Source: Novosphingobium capsulatum
GTDB taxonomy: Bacteria > Pseudomonadota > Alphaproteobacteria > Sphingomonadales > Sphingomonadaceae
NCBI GenBank assembly: GCA_015661825.1
Contig: DQVI01000244.1
Coordinates: 1 to 64,000, forward strand
DNA: 64,000 nucleotides
Reading direction: 5' to 3'
Every line of letters starts with the position of its first letter. Position 1 is the stretch's first letter. Below the pieces are notes generated by a model. The model saw only the letters and a program-made list of their open reading frames with translations. It ran no database searches and was not told the origin of the DNA. The position numbers and the translations under genes were made by a program. Positions 34,816 to 44,199 of the stretch are shown one piece after another.

Positions 34816-36117
34816 TCAAAACGCGAGGCGGCCTCCCAGTGAGAGGACGACCACATGGGCCTTGCTCAGCGTGCCATCGACCAGAACCGGCGTCTGCGCC
34901 GCCGTGCCGGCATAGGCGGCGGTCACGCGGTTGATCGGGGCATCGTCGAGCGTGATGTAATTGGCGGCCACGTCGATCTTGATGGCCTTGCCCATCAGGT
35001 GGGTGGCGCCCAGCGCGAAGTTCCAGCGGTTGGCATCGGGCACGCGGGCGTCGCGATCGTCGGGGCGGACCGGGCTGACATCGCGCTGGATACCCCCGCG
35101 CACGGTCCACTTGGGGGCCACTTGCGCGTCGAACCCGGCGGCAACGGCCCAGGTGTCGCGATAGTTTTCCGGGATCGCCGTGTTGAGCGGCGCGCCCAGC
35201 CGGATCGCGTCGAACTCCGACCAGCCAAAGCGCGTGGCCTGGGCATTGAGGGTGAGGGCCGGGGTGATCGCCCAGCGCCCGCCAAAAGTCACCTGCCAGG
35301 GCGTGGTAAAGCGCGCATGGGTGGCAATCGTGCCATTGCGCGGGGCCAGCGGCCCGAGCAGCCCGGTGACTTCCACCTGTCCGTTGAGTTTGTGGGTGAT
35401 GGCGGACTTGTAGCTGATCCCCAGCGTCACCCGCTTGCCACGAAACTGGCTGCCGATCGACCAGCCCACGTCCCAACCCTTGCCCGAAAGCGTCTGGCTG
35501 CCATCGGGCAGCGATGCCAGCAGGTTGGGCAGGGCATTACCGAGCCGGGCATCGGCATGTTCGATGTTGATCGCCGCGCCCAGCGCGATCACCGGAGTTA
35601 CTTGCCATGCCAGCGAGGGCTGGAAGTCGATGGTGCGCAGTTTCGTGGTCAATGCGCCATAGCGCGCCCAGCTGTCAGGAGCATATTCGGTGGTGAAATT
35701 GTAGGGGGCGGTGAAGGCAAGCCCTGCGGCAAACCCGTGGCCGAGCGAATGGGCGATGGCGCCTGCCGGAACAACGCCCTTGTGGATCGGATTGTGGGCG
35801 CTCGCCACGCCCCCGACGGGGGCCGGGCTCTGGCCCGGACGGACGATCAGCGTGCCGGCATCATCGACCCGGCCGGTGGGCAGGATGCCCGTGGCGCTCA
35901 TGGCGGATTCGCCGCCGGTCATCCCGGCGATGCTGGCCGGGTTCCACCACAGGCTTTCCGCGCCCGTATCGGCCACTTCGCCCGAAAAGGCGCGGCCCGA
36001 GGCCTTGGTGGACTGGTCCTGAAGGTAGAAGCCGCCAGCCAGCGCAGGGCTTGCCAGCCCCGCCGTTCCGGCCAGAAGCGTGGCAATGCCCAGCGCCTTG
36101 CGATGGATCAGGTTCAT
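34816..36117 (-). CDS. OmpP1/FadL-family outer-membrane channel
   Basis: The 433-residue protein has a signal peptide (GIATLLAGTAGLASPALA) and the FadL hatch signature GGFYLQDQSTKASGRAFSG followed by SLWWNPASIAG. Its C-terminus is a beta-barrel end (VVLSLGGRLAF). The family passes long-chain fatty acids or hydrophobic compounds across the outer membrane. The neighbouring ligase and oxidation genes support a fatty-acid role. Confidence 0.93.
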   Translation of the reverse strand: MNLIHRKALGIATLLAGTAGLASPALAGGFYLQDQSTKASGRAFSGEVADTGAESLWWNPASIAGMTGGESAMSATGILPTGRVDDAGTLIVRPGQSPAPVGGVASAHNPIHKGVVPAGAIAHSLGHGFAAGLAFTAPYNFTTEYAPDSWARYGALTTKLRTIDFQPSLAWQVTPVIALGAAINIEHADARLGNALPNLLASLPDGSQTLSGKGWDVGWSIGSQFRGKRVTLGISYKSAITHKLNGQVEVTGLLGPLAPRNGTIATHARFTTPWQVTFGGRWAITPALTLNAQATRFGWSEFDAIRLGAPLNTAIPENYRDTWAVAAGFDAQVAPKWTVRGGIQRDVSPVRPDDRDARVPDANRWNFALGATHLMGKAIKIDVAANYITLDDAPINRVTAAYAGTAAQTPVLVDGTLSKAHVVVLSLGGRLAF

Positions 36118-36227
36118 CTCTCTCTCCCGTTTTTTTCGGTTATCGTGCCGTCGTTGCGGCGGGACTTGTCTTTTTGGGATCAGTCTTGTCTGAAAATGCG
36201 TAAAATCTGTGGCTTGTGAGCCATTCT

Positions 36228-36674
36228 TCAGGGAAGACGCTTCCACGTCTGGGTCTTGCACAAGGGCCAGACGATGCAGCCCTTGAGCTTGAGCGTGTTG
36301 GCGTCGGCCAGTGTCACGGTGGCCTTGTAGGTGCCGCCATCCTCGGGATTGTAGATCGTCCCGCCGCTCCAGCCCTCGCCGTCACGGCGGAAACCCTGAA
36401 GAATGGTCAGGCCCTTGAGCGCGCGGCTGCGCAGGGCCGGATCGCGATTGGCGCTGTCGGGATAGGCCGGATTGGTGCGGATGTGGTCGGATTCCATCAG
36501 GCGCCCGCAGATCGAGCTTCCACAGGCGGCAATCTCGACGACACCATGGCGGGAAGGGGTGGACCAGCGCCCCATGGCCTGTTCAGGGCGGGTTTGATCA
36601 GGGAGTCCATGCGCGGCAAATGGCATCCCTGTCAGGGACACCACGGCCAATACCAGTAACGGCTTGCCTTTCAT
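36228..36674 (-). CDS. DUF2147 family exported protein
   Basis: The 148-residue protein has a signal peptide (LLVLAVVSLTGMPFAAHG) and the DUF2147 beta-barrel pattern: MGRWSTPSRHGVVEIAACG, GTIYNPEDGGTYKATVTL and LKLKGCIVWPLCKTQTWKR. Family function is unsettled; it is often periplasmic and near fatty-acid or envelope genes. It lies upstream of fadL on the same strand and may share its transcript. Confidence 0.88.
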   Translation of the reverse strand: MKGKPLLVLAVVSLTGMPFAAHGLPDQTRPEQAMGRWSTPSRHGVVEIAACGSSICGRLMESDHIRTNPAYPDSANRDPALRSRALKGLTILQGFRRDGEGWSGGTIYNPEDGGTYKATVTLADANTLKLKGCIVWPLCKTQTWKRLP

Positions 36675-36898
36675 CGTTTTTATCCTCACCCCCGGATTGG
36701 TGGCCAGACTCGCATCGGGCCGCCATCCGGATTTTGACACGACATTCTGTCGCAGTTTCGACTCACTCTATGCCTCAAAAATTGGTTGACGTATAGGGAA
36801 ACTTGCGCACCATTACGGACAACAGCAAGGCCAGTCGCGAATCCGTGCCGGTGGCACAATTCAAGGGCCTCGCCACAACAGGAAGAGGATGCTTGCCC

Positions 36899-38032
36899 AT
36901 GACGAATGCGGTTATTGCCGGCTATGCCCGGTCGCCGTTCCACCTTGCCGGCAAGGGCGCGCTCGCCCGCACGCGGCCCGACGATCTGGCCGCGGCCGTA
37001 GTCGCCGGGCTGGTCGCCCGCACTGGCATCGCCCCCGATGCGATCGAGGATCTGATCGTGGGCTGCGCGTTTCCCGAGGGCGAACAGGGCTTCAATGTCG
37101 CCCGCCTGATCGGCATGATCGCGGGCCTGCCGCGCAGCGTGGGCGGGATGACCGTCAACCGCTTCTGCGGCTCGTCGATGAGCGCGATCCACTATGCCGC
37201 TGGCCAGATCGCGCTGGGCGCGGGCGACGTGTTCATCGCCGCCGGGGTCGAATCGATGAGCCGGGTGCCCATGCTGGGCTTCAACCCGCTGCCCAACCCG
37301 GTGCTGGCCAGGAACAGCGAGGCCTATATCGGCATGGGTGACACTGCCGAGAACCTCGCCCGCCAGTACGACCTGACCCGCGCGGCGCAGGAAGCCTTCG
37401 CCGTCGCGAGCCAGGACAAGGCCGCCGCCGCCATTGCCGAGGGCCGCATGAAGGACGAGATCGTCGCCATCGAGACAAAGGCGGGAACGGTCGACACCGA
37501 TGGTTGCCCCCGTCCGGGCACGAGCGCGGAAACGCTCGCTGGTCTCAAGCCCGCCTTCAGCGCCAATGGCACGGTGACCGCAGGCACCTCCTCGCCGCTG
37601 ACCGACGGGGCGAGCGCGGTTCTCGTTGCCAGCGAGGCCTATGCCCGCGCCCATGGCCTGCCCATCCTGGCCCGGATCAAGAGCGTGGCCATTTCCGGCT
37701 GCGCGCCCGAGATCATGGGGATCGGTCCGGTGGAATCGAGCCGCAAGGCGCTGGAGCGTGCCGGGATCGGCGTGGGCGATCTCGACGTGATCGAACTGAA
37801 CGAGGCCTTTGCCGCCCAGTCCATGGCCTGTATCGCCGACCTCGGGCTTGATCTGGCAAAGGTCAACATCGATGGCGGGGCCATTGCGCTGGGCCATCCG
37901 CTGGGGGCGACGGGCGCGCGCATCGTGGGCAAGGCCGCCTCGCTGCTGGCACGCACCGGTGGCAAGTATGCGCTGGCGACCCAGTGCATCGGCGGCGGAC
38001 AGGGCATCGCGACGGTTCTGGAGGCGATCTGA
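36899..38032 (+). CDS. Acetyl-CoA acyltransferase (thiolase, FadA-like)
   Basis: The 377-residue thiolase cleaves 3-ketoacyl-CoA with CoA. Key segments are VNRFCGSSMSAIHYA (nucleophile Cys), GGAIALGHPLGATGARI (His) and ATQCIGGGQG (second Cys). The start MTNAVIAGYARSPF is preceded by an AGAGGA-like site. It begins the beta-oxidation operon and overlaps the next gene by one base (TGATG). Confidence 0.94.
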   Translation: MTNAVIAGYARSPFHLAGKGALARTRPDDLAAAVVAGLVARTGIAPDAIEDLIVGCAFPEGEQGFNVARLIGMIAGLPRSVGGMTVNRFCGSSMSAIHYAAGQIALGAGDVFIAAGVESMSRVPMLGFNPLPNPVLARNSEAYIGMGDTAENLARQYDLTRAAQEAFAVASQDKAAAAIAEGRMKDEIVAIETKAGTVDTDGCPRPGTSAETLAGLKPAFSANGTVTAGTSSPLTDGASAVLVASEAYARAHGLPILARIKSVAISGCAPEIMGIGPVESSRKALERAGIGVGDLDVIELNEAFAAQSMACIADLGLDLAKVNIDGGAIALGHPLGATGARIVGKAASLLARTGGKYALATQCIGGGQGIATVLEAI

Positions 38033-40392
38033 TGAACGACACATCTCTTTCCGCAGGCCCATCTTCGGGCATCAGGCCTTCGGGTATCGGCAAAGTCTGC
38101 GTGATCGGCGCAGGCACGATGGGGGCAGGCATCGCCGCGCAAGTGGCCAATGCCGGGGTTCCCGTGCTCCTGCTCGACGTGGTGCGCGACCCTGCCAAGC
38201 CCAATGCGGTGGCGCAGGCCGCGCTCGACCGTCTGCTCAAGGCGGAACCTGCCGCCTTCATGAGCAAGCGCGCCGCGCGTCTGGTCGAGGTTGGCAATAT
38301 CGAGAGCGATCTGGCCAAAGTCGCCGATTGCGACTGGGTGATCGAGGCCATTGTCGAGCGCCTCGACCTCAAGCACGCGCTCTATGAAAAGCTGGAAGCC
38401 GTGCGCCGTCCGGGCAGTGCGATCTCGTCGAACACCTCGACGATCCCGCTCGGCCAGTTGGTGGAGGGCCGCAGCGAGGCCTTTGCCCGCGATTTCCTGA
38501 TCACCCACTTCTTCAACCCGCCGCGCTACATGCGCCTGATCGAAGTCGTCGCCGGGCCGCATAGCGATCCTGCGCTGGTCGAGGCGGTCGCCGATTTCGC
38601 CGACCGCGCGCTGGGCAAGACCGTGGTGCGAGCCAAGGATACCCCCGGTTTCCTCGCCAATCGCGTCGGCACGTTCTGGATCCAGCAGGCGATCAACGCC
38701 GCCATCGACCTGGGCCTGAGCGTCGAGGAAGCCGATGCCGTGGTCGGCAAGCCGATGGGCGTGCCCAAGACCGGCGTGTTCGGCCTGATGGATCTGGTCG
38801 GCATCGACCTGATGCCGCACCTCAAGGCCAGCCTGACCGCAACCCTGCCCGCAGATGACCCCTATCGCGCCATTGCCATCGAGCAGCCGTTGATCACGCG
38901 GATGATCGCCGACGGGTTGATCGGCCGCAAGGGCAAGGGCGGCTTCTATCGCCTCAACCGCGAAGCAGGGAAGCGCAAGGAGGCCATCGACCTTTCCACC
39001 GGGGAATATCGCGCCGCCGCCAAGCCGCCCTCGCTGCCCGGCGCGGCCTTCAAGGACTTGCGCGCGCTGGTCGGCCTTTCGGGCAAGCTGGGTGCCTATG
39101 CCTGGGCCGTGCTCGGCCCGACGCTGGCCTATGCCGCCGCCCTCGTGCCGCAGGCGAGCGACGACATCGTCGCCATCGATGCGGCGATGAAGCTGGGCTA
39201 CAACTGGAAATGGGGCCCCTTCGAGCTGATCGACAAGCTCGGCACGGCAGCCTTTGCCCAGCGCCTTGAAGCCGAAGGGCTGCCGGTTCCCGCCATCGTC
39301 ACGCTCGCCGCCGGGCGTCCGTTCTACCGCGTGGAGGGGGGCAAGCGGCAATATCTGGGGCTTGATGGCGCCTATCACGATGTCGTGCGTGCCGATGGCG
39401 TGCTCCTGCTCGAAGACGTCAAGCTTACCGCCAGGCCCCTGCTCAAGACTGCCTCGGCAGCCCTGTGGGACGTGGGCGACGGGGTCGTCGCGCTCGAATT
39501 CACCGGCAAGATGAATGCGCTGGACGCCGAAGTGATGAAGCTGATCGGCATGGCGATCCCGCTCGTCGCGGAAAAGTTCAAGGCCATGGTGATCTACAAC
39601 GAGGGCACCCATTTCTCGGCCGGGGCCAATCTGGGCCTTGCCCTGTTCGCGATGAACATCGCGGCCTGGGGCGAGATCGAGACACTGGTTTCGGGCGGGC
39701 AAAAGGCCCTGAAGGCGCTCAAATACGCGCCCTTTCCGGTGGTCGGCGCGCCTGCGGGCATGGCGCTGGGGGGCGGCTGCGAAGTCCTGCTCCACTGCGA
39801 CGCGATCCAGGCCCATGCCGAAAGCTATATCGGCCTGGTCGAATGCGGGGTCGGCCTCGTGCCCGGATGGGGCGGCAATGGCGAGATGCTCGATCGCTGG
39901 CTCAAGAACCCGGCACTGCCCAGGGGGCCGATGCCCGCCGTGGCCAAGGTCTTCGAGACGGTCTCGACCGCGACGGTCTCCAAATCGGCGGCCCAGGCCA
40001 TCGAGCATGGCTTCCTGCGCCCGACTGACAAGGTGACGATGAACCGCGAACGCCTGCTGGCCGATGCCAAGGCCCGGGCGCTGGCCATGGTCGAAGGCTA
40101 TGCCCCGCCCGAGCCGCCCACGTTCCGCCTGCCCGGCGAAGGGGGAAGGGCCGCGCTGTCCATGGCGGTCGAGGGGTTCCGCGCGCGGGGCCTTGCAACG
40201 CCGCACGACGTGGTCGTCTCGGGCGCGCTCGCGCGCATCCTGACCGGGGGCGAGGCCGATCTGGTCGATACCGTCACCGAGGACGACCTCCTCGCCCTCG
40301 AACGGGCCGAATTCCAGGCGCTCGTGCGCCATCCCGCGACGCAGGCCCGGATCGAGCACATGCTCAAGACCGGCAAGCCGCTTCGCAACTGA
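38032..40392 (+). CDS. 3-hydroxyacyl-CoA dehydrogenase / enoyl-CoA hydratase bifunctional protein
   Basis: The 786-residue enzyme carries out two beta-oxidation steps. The NAD-binding motif VIGAGTMGAG lies at residues about 24-33 and the HAD C-terminal domains run to about 430. A crotonase domain follows at about 490-700 (GTHFSAGANLGLALF, GGGCEVLLHCDAIQAHAE). The order is dehydrogenase first, hydratase last, reversed from FadB of E. coli but common in alphaproteobacteria. Its partner thiolase is encoded just upstream. Confidence 0.93.
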   Translation: MNDTSLSAGPSSGIRPSGIGKVCVIGAGTMGAGIAAQVANAGVPVLLLDVVRDPAKPNAVAQAALDRLLKAEPAAFMSKRAARLVEVGNIESDLAKVADCDWVIEAIVERLDLKHALYEKLEAVRRPGSAISSNTSTIPLGQLVEGRSEAFARDFLITHFFNPPRYMRLIEVVAGPHSDPALVEAVADFADRALGKTVVRAKDTPGFLANRVGTFWIQQAINAAIDLGLSVEEADAVVGKPMGVPKTGVFGLMDLVGIDLMPHLKASLTATLPADDPYRAIAIEQPLITRMIADGLIGRKGKGGFYRLNREAGKRKEAIDLSTGEYRAAAKPPSLPGAAFKDLRALVGLSGKLGAYAWAVLGPTLAYAAALVPQASDDIVAIDAAMKLGYNWKWGPFELIDKLGTAAFAQRLEAEGLPVPAIVTLAAGRPFYRVEGGKRQYLGLDGAYHDVVRADGVLLLEDVKLTARPLLKTASAALWDVGDGVVALEFTGKMNALDAEVMKLIGMAIPLVAEKFKAMVIYNEGTHFSAGANLGLALFAMNIAAWGEIETLVSGGQKALKALKYAPFPVVGAPAGMALGGGCEVLLHCDAIQAHAESYIGLVECGVGLVPGWGGNGEMLDRWLKNPALPRGPMPAVAKVFETVSTATVSKSAAQAIEHGFLRPTDKVTMNRERLLADAKARALAMVEGYAPPEPPTFRLPGEGGRAALSMAVEGFRARGLATPHDVVVSGALARILTGGEADLVDTVTEDDLLALERAEFQALVRHPATQARIEHMLKTGKPLRN

Positions 40393-40413
40393 TCTGATCG
40401 AAGGAGATTTGCC

Positions 40414-42204
40414 ATGCAGATCTATACCGCGCCCTTGCGTGACATGGGCTTTGTTCTCAACGAACTGCACACCGACGACGGCTTTGGCGGCCTGCCTGCT
40501 TTCGCCGATTTCACCCCCGAACTGACCGAAGCGGTGCTGGGCGAGGCCGCGCGCCTGTGTCAGGACGTCTTGCTCCCGCTCAACCGCAGCGGCGACGAGG
40601 AAGGCTGCACGTTCGAAAACGGCACTGTCCGCACGCCCAAGGGCTTCCTTGATGCCTATCGCCAGTTTGTGGACGGGGGCTGGAACGCGCTCGTCCTGCC
40701 GGGCGAATGGGGCGGGCAGGGCGCGCCCGAGGCGCTGGGCAAGCTGGTCGAGGAAATGATCTGCGCGACCAACGTGTCGTTCAGCCTCTATCCGGGCCTC
40801 ACCAACGGCGCGATTGCCGCGCTCACCGTCTATGCCAGCGACACGCTCAAGCAGGCCTACCTGCCCAAGATGGTCAGCGGCGAATGGTCGGGCACGATGT
40901 GCCTGACCGAACCCCATTGCGGGACAGACCTTGGTCTGCTGCGCACGCGTGCCGTGCCTGCGCAGGATGGCAGCTATGCGATTTCGGGCGCCAAGATCTT
41001 CATTTCGGCGGGCGAGCACGACCTGACCGCCAATATCGTCCACCTCGTCCTCGCCCGCCTGCCCGACGCCCCCAAGGGGGTGAAGGGGATCAGCCTGTTC
41101 CTCGTGCCCAAGTTCCTGCCCGACGAGCAGGGCCAGCCTTCCGTCCGCAACGGCGCCCATTGCACCGCGATCGAGCACAAGATGGGCCTCAAGGCCTCGG
41201 CCACCTGCCAGATGCAGTTCGAGGACGCCAAGGGCTGGCTGGTGGGCGAACCCCATCGCGGCCTCGAAGCGATGTTCACGATGATGAACGCCGAACGCGT
41301 GGGCGTGGGCATTCAGGGGCTGGGGATCGGCGAGGCGGCCTATCAGTCGGCGGTGTGGTACGCGCGCGAGCGTGTTCAGGGCCGTTCGCTCTCGGGCGTC
41401 AAGCATCCCGACAAGCCCGCCGATCCGATCATCGTCCACCCCGACGTGCGGCGCATGCTTCTGACCATGCGCGCATGGAACGAAGGGTGCCGGGGCGTGG
41501 CAGGCTGGGTCGCACGCGCGCTCGACGCGGAAAAGCACGGGGAAACGCCCGAGCAGCGCCAGCGGGCCGCCGATTTTGTCGCCCTGATGACCCCGGTGGT
41601 CAAGGCGCTGTTCACCGACCTTGGCCTCGAAAGCGCGAGCCTTGCGGTCCAGTGCTATGGTGGCCACGGCTATATCCGTGAAAGCGGGGTCGAACAGTAC
41701 ATGCGCGACGCACGCATCGCCATGCTCTATGAAGGCACCAACGGCATCCAGGCGCTCGATCTGGTCGGGCGCAAGATGCCCGCCGAAATGGGCCGCTACC
41801 TGCGCAGTTTCTTCCACCCGGTCAGCGACTTCATCGAGGCCAACAGCCAGGACCCGGCCATCGGCAAGATGGCGACCGGGCTGGGGCAGGCGTTCAAGGC
41901 GCTTCAGGGCGCAACGGCTTTGATTGCCGAGCGCGGCCTCAAGGATGCCGAGGAAGGCGGCGCGGCGGCAAGCGACTACTTGCGCCTGCTGGGCCTCGTC
42001 GCGATGGGCTACTGCTTTGCCAAGGCGAGCAAGATTGCGGCGCAGGCGCTGGCCCAGGGCAGCCCGGACGCCGCATTCTACAAGGCCAAGATCGACACCG
42101 CGCGGTTCTTCTTTGAAAAACTGCTGCCCCAGACTGCCTCGCTCTATCTGACGATCAAGGCGGGCAAGGGCGCGGTCATGGACTTCGCCGAAGCGGCATT
42201 CTGA
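40414..42204 (+). CDS. Acyl-CoA dehydrogenase with C-terminal extension
   Basis: The 596-residue flavoprotein performs the first beta-oxidation step. It shows the N-terminal, middle (MCLTEPHCGTDLG) and C-terminal acyl-CoA dehydrogenase domains, the region YEGTNGIQALDL with the catalytic Glu, and an extra C-terminal helical domain (about residues 470-590) typical of the 600-residue subgroup. An AAGGAGA ribosome site precedes the ATG. It completes the thiolase/HAD-ECH/ACAD operon. Confidence 0.94.
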   Translation: MQIYTAPLRDMGFVLNELHTDDGFGGLPAFADFTPELTEAVLGEAARLCQDVLLPLNRSGDEEGCTFENGTVRTPKGFLDAYRQFVDGGWNALVLPGEWGGQGAPEALGKLVEEMICATNVSFSLYPGLTNGAIAALTVYASDTLKQAYLPKMVSGEWSGTMCLTEPHCGTDLGLLRTRAVPAQDGSYAISGAKIFISAGEHDLTANIVHLVLARLPDAPKGVKGISLFLVPKFLPDEQGQPSVRNGAHCTAIEHKMGLKASATCQMQFEDAKGWLVGEPHRGLEAMFTMMNAERVGVGIQGLGIGEAAYQSAVWYARERVQGRSLSGVKHPDKPADPIIVHPDVRRMLLTMRAWNEGCRGVAGWVARALDAEKHGETPEQRQRAADFVALMTPVVKALFTDLGLESASLAVQCYGGHGYIRESGVEQYMRDARIAMLYEGTNGIQALDLVGRKMPAEMGRYLRSFFHPVSDFIEANSQDPAIGKMATGLGQAFKALQGATALIAERGLKDAEEGGAAASDYLRLLGLVAMGYCFAKASKIAAQALAQGSPDAAFYKAKIDTARFFFEKLLPQTASLYLTIKAGKGAVMDFAEAAF

Positions 42205-42225
42205 CACAGGCACGCAACAGTTCCC

Positions 42226-42263
42226 CCCCTGATCGCAAGGCGATACCCTTGCGATCAGAGGGG
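42226..42263 (+). terminator. Hairpin closing the beta-oxidation operon
   Basis: CCCCTGATCGCAAG pairs with CTTGCGATCAGAGGGG, with one bulged A and an 8-base loop, about 20 bases after the dehydrogenase stop. There is no T tract, so termination may depend on other factors. It separates the operon from the transporter gene. Confidence 0.5.
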
Positions 42264-42283
42264 CGGCGGCTAAAAGGCCGCCC

Positions 42284-43582
42284 ATGGACAGAGCGGAAAA
42301 TGCCCCCATGAGCAATGCCCAGCGCTTGCGCGCAATTCTGGCAGGTTCGGCGGGTAACCTCATAGAATGGTACGATTTCTACATATACGCGTTCACTGCG
42401 CTCTATTTCTCCTCGGCCTTCTTTCCCGAGGGTGATCCGCTGGTTCAGATCATGGCGACGAGCGGCATCTTTGCCGTCGGCTTCCTGATCCGGCCCATCG
42501 GGGGCTGGTACTTTGGCCGTCTGGCCGACCGCCACGGGCGCCAGCGCGCGATGGTGGTTTCGGTGCTGATGATGGGCTGTGGCGCGGCGCTGATCGCGGT
42601 TCTGCCGACCTATGATCAGGTCGGGCTGGCCGCGCCCGCACTCCTGCTGCTGGCGCGGATGATCCAGGGTTTCTCGACCGGCGGCCAATATGGCACCGCC
42701 GCCACCTACCTGAGCGAAATCGCGGGCAAGGGCCATCGCGGGTTCTGGTCCTCGTTCCAGTATGTCACGCTGGTGGGCGGGCAATTGCTGGCGACGGTCG
42801 TGGTCCTGGCCATGCAGCACGGGCTGGGCGAGGCTGCGATGAAGGCCTATGGCTGGCGCATCGGCTTTGCGCTGGGCGCTGGCGGGGCCGGCCTGATCCT
42901 CGTTTTGCGGCGCTTCATGCTCGAAACCGGCAAGGCCGGGCAGGGCAAGGCGGGCGCCGGTTCACTGCGCGAGTTGCTGACGGTCCACTTGCGTCCGTTC
43001 CTGCTGGTCGTCGCGCTCACAGCGGGGGGCAGCCTCTCGTTCTACACGTTCACGACCTACATGCAGAAGTATCTCGTGCTGACCGTGGGGATGACCAAAC
43101 CCGACGCAACCCTGCTGATGCTCGGCGTGCTGGTGGTGTTCATGATCCTTCAGCCGATCATGGGCGCGGTGTCCGACCGGATCGGGCGGCGCGCCAACAT
43201 TCTGGTCTTCTCGGCCCTTGCCACGGTCGCGACGTTCCCGATCTTCACCGCGCTCGCCCATGTTGATGTCCATGGGCCGCGCGGGAGCCTGCCTGCGGGC
43301 CTGCTGGTTCTGGCCGGGCTGCTGATCAACAGTTTCTACACCTCGGTCAGCGGGGTGTTCAAGGCCGAGATGTTCCCGGTCCACGTTCGCGCGCTGGGGG
43401 TCGGGCTGGCCTATGGCCTGGGCAATGCCCTGTTCGGCGGCACGGCGGAGAATGTTGCGCTCGCGCTCAAGAGTACGGGCCACGAAAGCGGGTTCTACTG
43501 GTATGTTACCGCGCTGTGTGCCGTGGCACTGGTCGCCGCGCTCATGCTCAAGGACACGCGGCGCGACGATCCGCTGGGCTGA
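42284..43582 (+). CDS. MFS transporter, metabolite:H+ symporter (KgtP-like) type
   Basis: The 432-residue protein has twelve membrane segments and the MHS signatures GNLIEWYDFYIYAF, IRPIGGWYFGRLADRHGRQ and RMIQGFSTGGQYGTAATYL. The family imports organic acids such as 2-oxoglutarate, citrate or proline-betaine; the substrate is not certain. A second Met at 42308 is an alternative start. A hairpin separates it from the beta-oxidation genes. Confidence 0.9.
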   Translation: MDRAENAPMSNAQRLRAILAGSAGNLIEWYDFYIYAFTALYFSSAFFPEGDPLVQIMATSGIFAVGFLIRPIGGWYFGRLADRHGRQRAMVVSVLMMGCGAALIAVLPTYDQVGLAAPALLLLARMIQGFSTGGQYGTAATYLSEIAGKGHRGFWSSFQYVTLVGGQLLATVVVLAMQHGLGEAAMKAYGWRIGFALGAGGAGLILVLRRFMLETGKAGQGKAGAGSLRELLTVHLRPFLLVVALTAGGSLSFYTFTTYMQKYLVLTVGMTKPDATLLMLGVLVVFMILQPIMGAVSDRIGRRANILVFSALATVATFPIFTALAHVDVHGPRGSLPAGLLVLAGLLINSFYTSVSGVFKAEMFPVHVRALGVGLAYGLGNALFGGTAENVALALKSTGHESGFYWYVTALCAVALVAALMLKDTRRDDPLG

Positions 43583-43604
43583 ACGCTGGCCGCTGGGCTG
43601 CAAA

Positions 43605-43997
43605 TCAGCCGGGCAGAAGGTCCGCTTCCATCCGCGCGTCGTAATCGGCCTGCGCCGTGGCGATGGCGGCCATGTTGGTCTCGGCCCAGTGGGTGAGCAC
43701 GGCGACTGTCTCGGTCAAGGTCTCGCCCAGCGGGGTGAGCGCGTAGACGACCGTGACCGGCACCGTGGCAAAGACCGTGCGCGAGACCAGCCCATCGCGT
43801 TCGAGCCGCTTGAGCACTTGCGAGAGCACCTTTTGCGAAATGCCCCGGATCGACTGGCGCAACCCGTTGAAGCGTACTTCACCCCCGCGCAAGTGATCGA
43901 GCACCAGCAGGGCCCATTTGTCGCCCAGCCTGTCGAGAACCTGCCGCGCCGGACAGCCGGGGTCATAAACGTTATAATTTCCGCCGCTACAGGGCAT
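43605..43997 (-). CDS. HxlR-family regulator
   Basis: The 130-residue winged helix-turn-helix protein carries the HxlR core CPARQVLDRLGDKWALLVLDHL and RGISQKVLSQVLKRLERDGL. Cys residues at about positions 3 and 15 are placed as in redox-sensing members (YodB type), so quinone or electrophile sensing is plausible. It is divergent from a WrbA-like flavoprotein gene, its probable target. Confidence 0.92.
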   Translation of the reverse strand: MPCSGGNYNVYDPGCPARQVLDRLGDKWALLVLDHLRGGEVRFNGLRQSIRGISQKVLSQVLKRLERDGLVSRTVFATVPVTVVYALTPLGETLTETVAVLTHWAETNMAAIATAQADYDARMEADLLPG

Positions 43998-44105
43998 GCC
44001 ATTCTCCGAAAGCTCCACTCTCCGCAAGCCTGGGCGGTTTCCCCAAGGTAACCTCGTTACGGACAAGTGCCTTCTTACCATGATTTCGAATCGGCACTAT
44101 GCATC

Positions 44106-44133
44106 GTATCGAAACATGGTTTCCATTGGATAC
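44106..44133. promoter_or_regulatory. Nested palindrome between HxlR and flavoprotein genes
   Basis: GTATC (44106-44110) and GATAC (44129-44133) flank an inner palindrome GAAAC-ATG-GTTTC (44111-44123). The site sits about 70 bases ahead of the flavoprotein gene and 110 from the HxlR gene. It is the best operator candidate for the HxlR protein in the 202-base spacer. Confidence 0.5.
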
Positions 44134-44199
44134 CAAATTTCCTGCGTGAGGCCAAACCGCCGCCGCAGTCGTGCCCATTCATGAACAAGGAGGCCCGCG

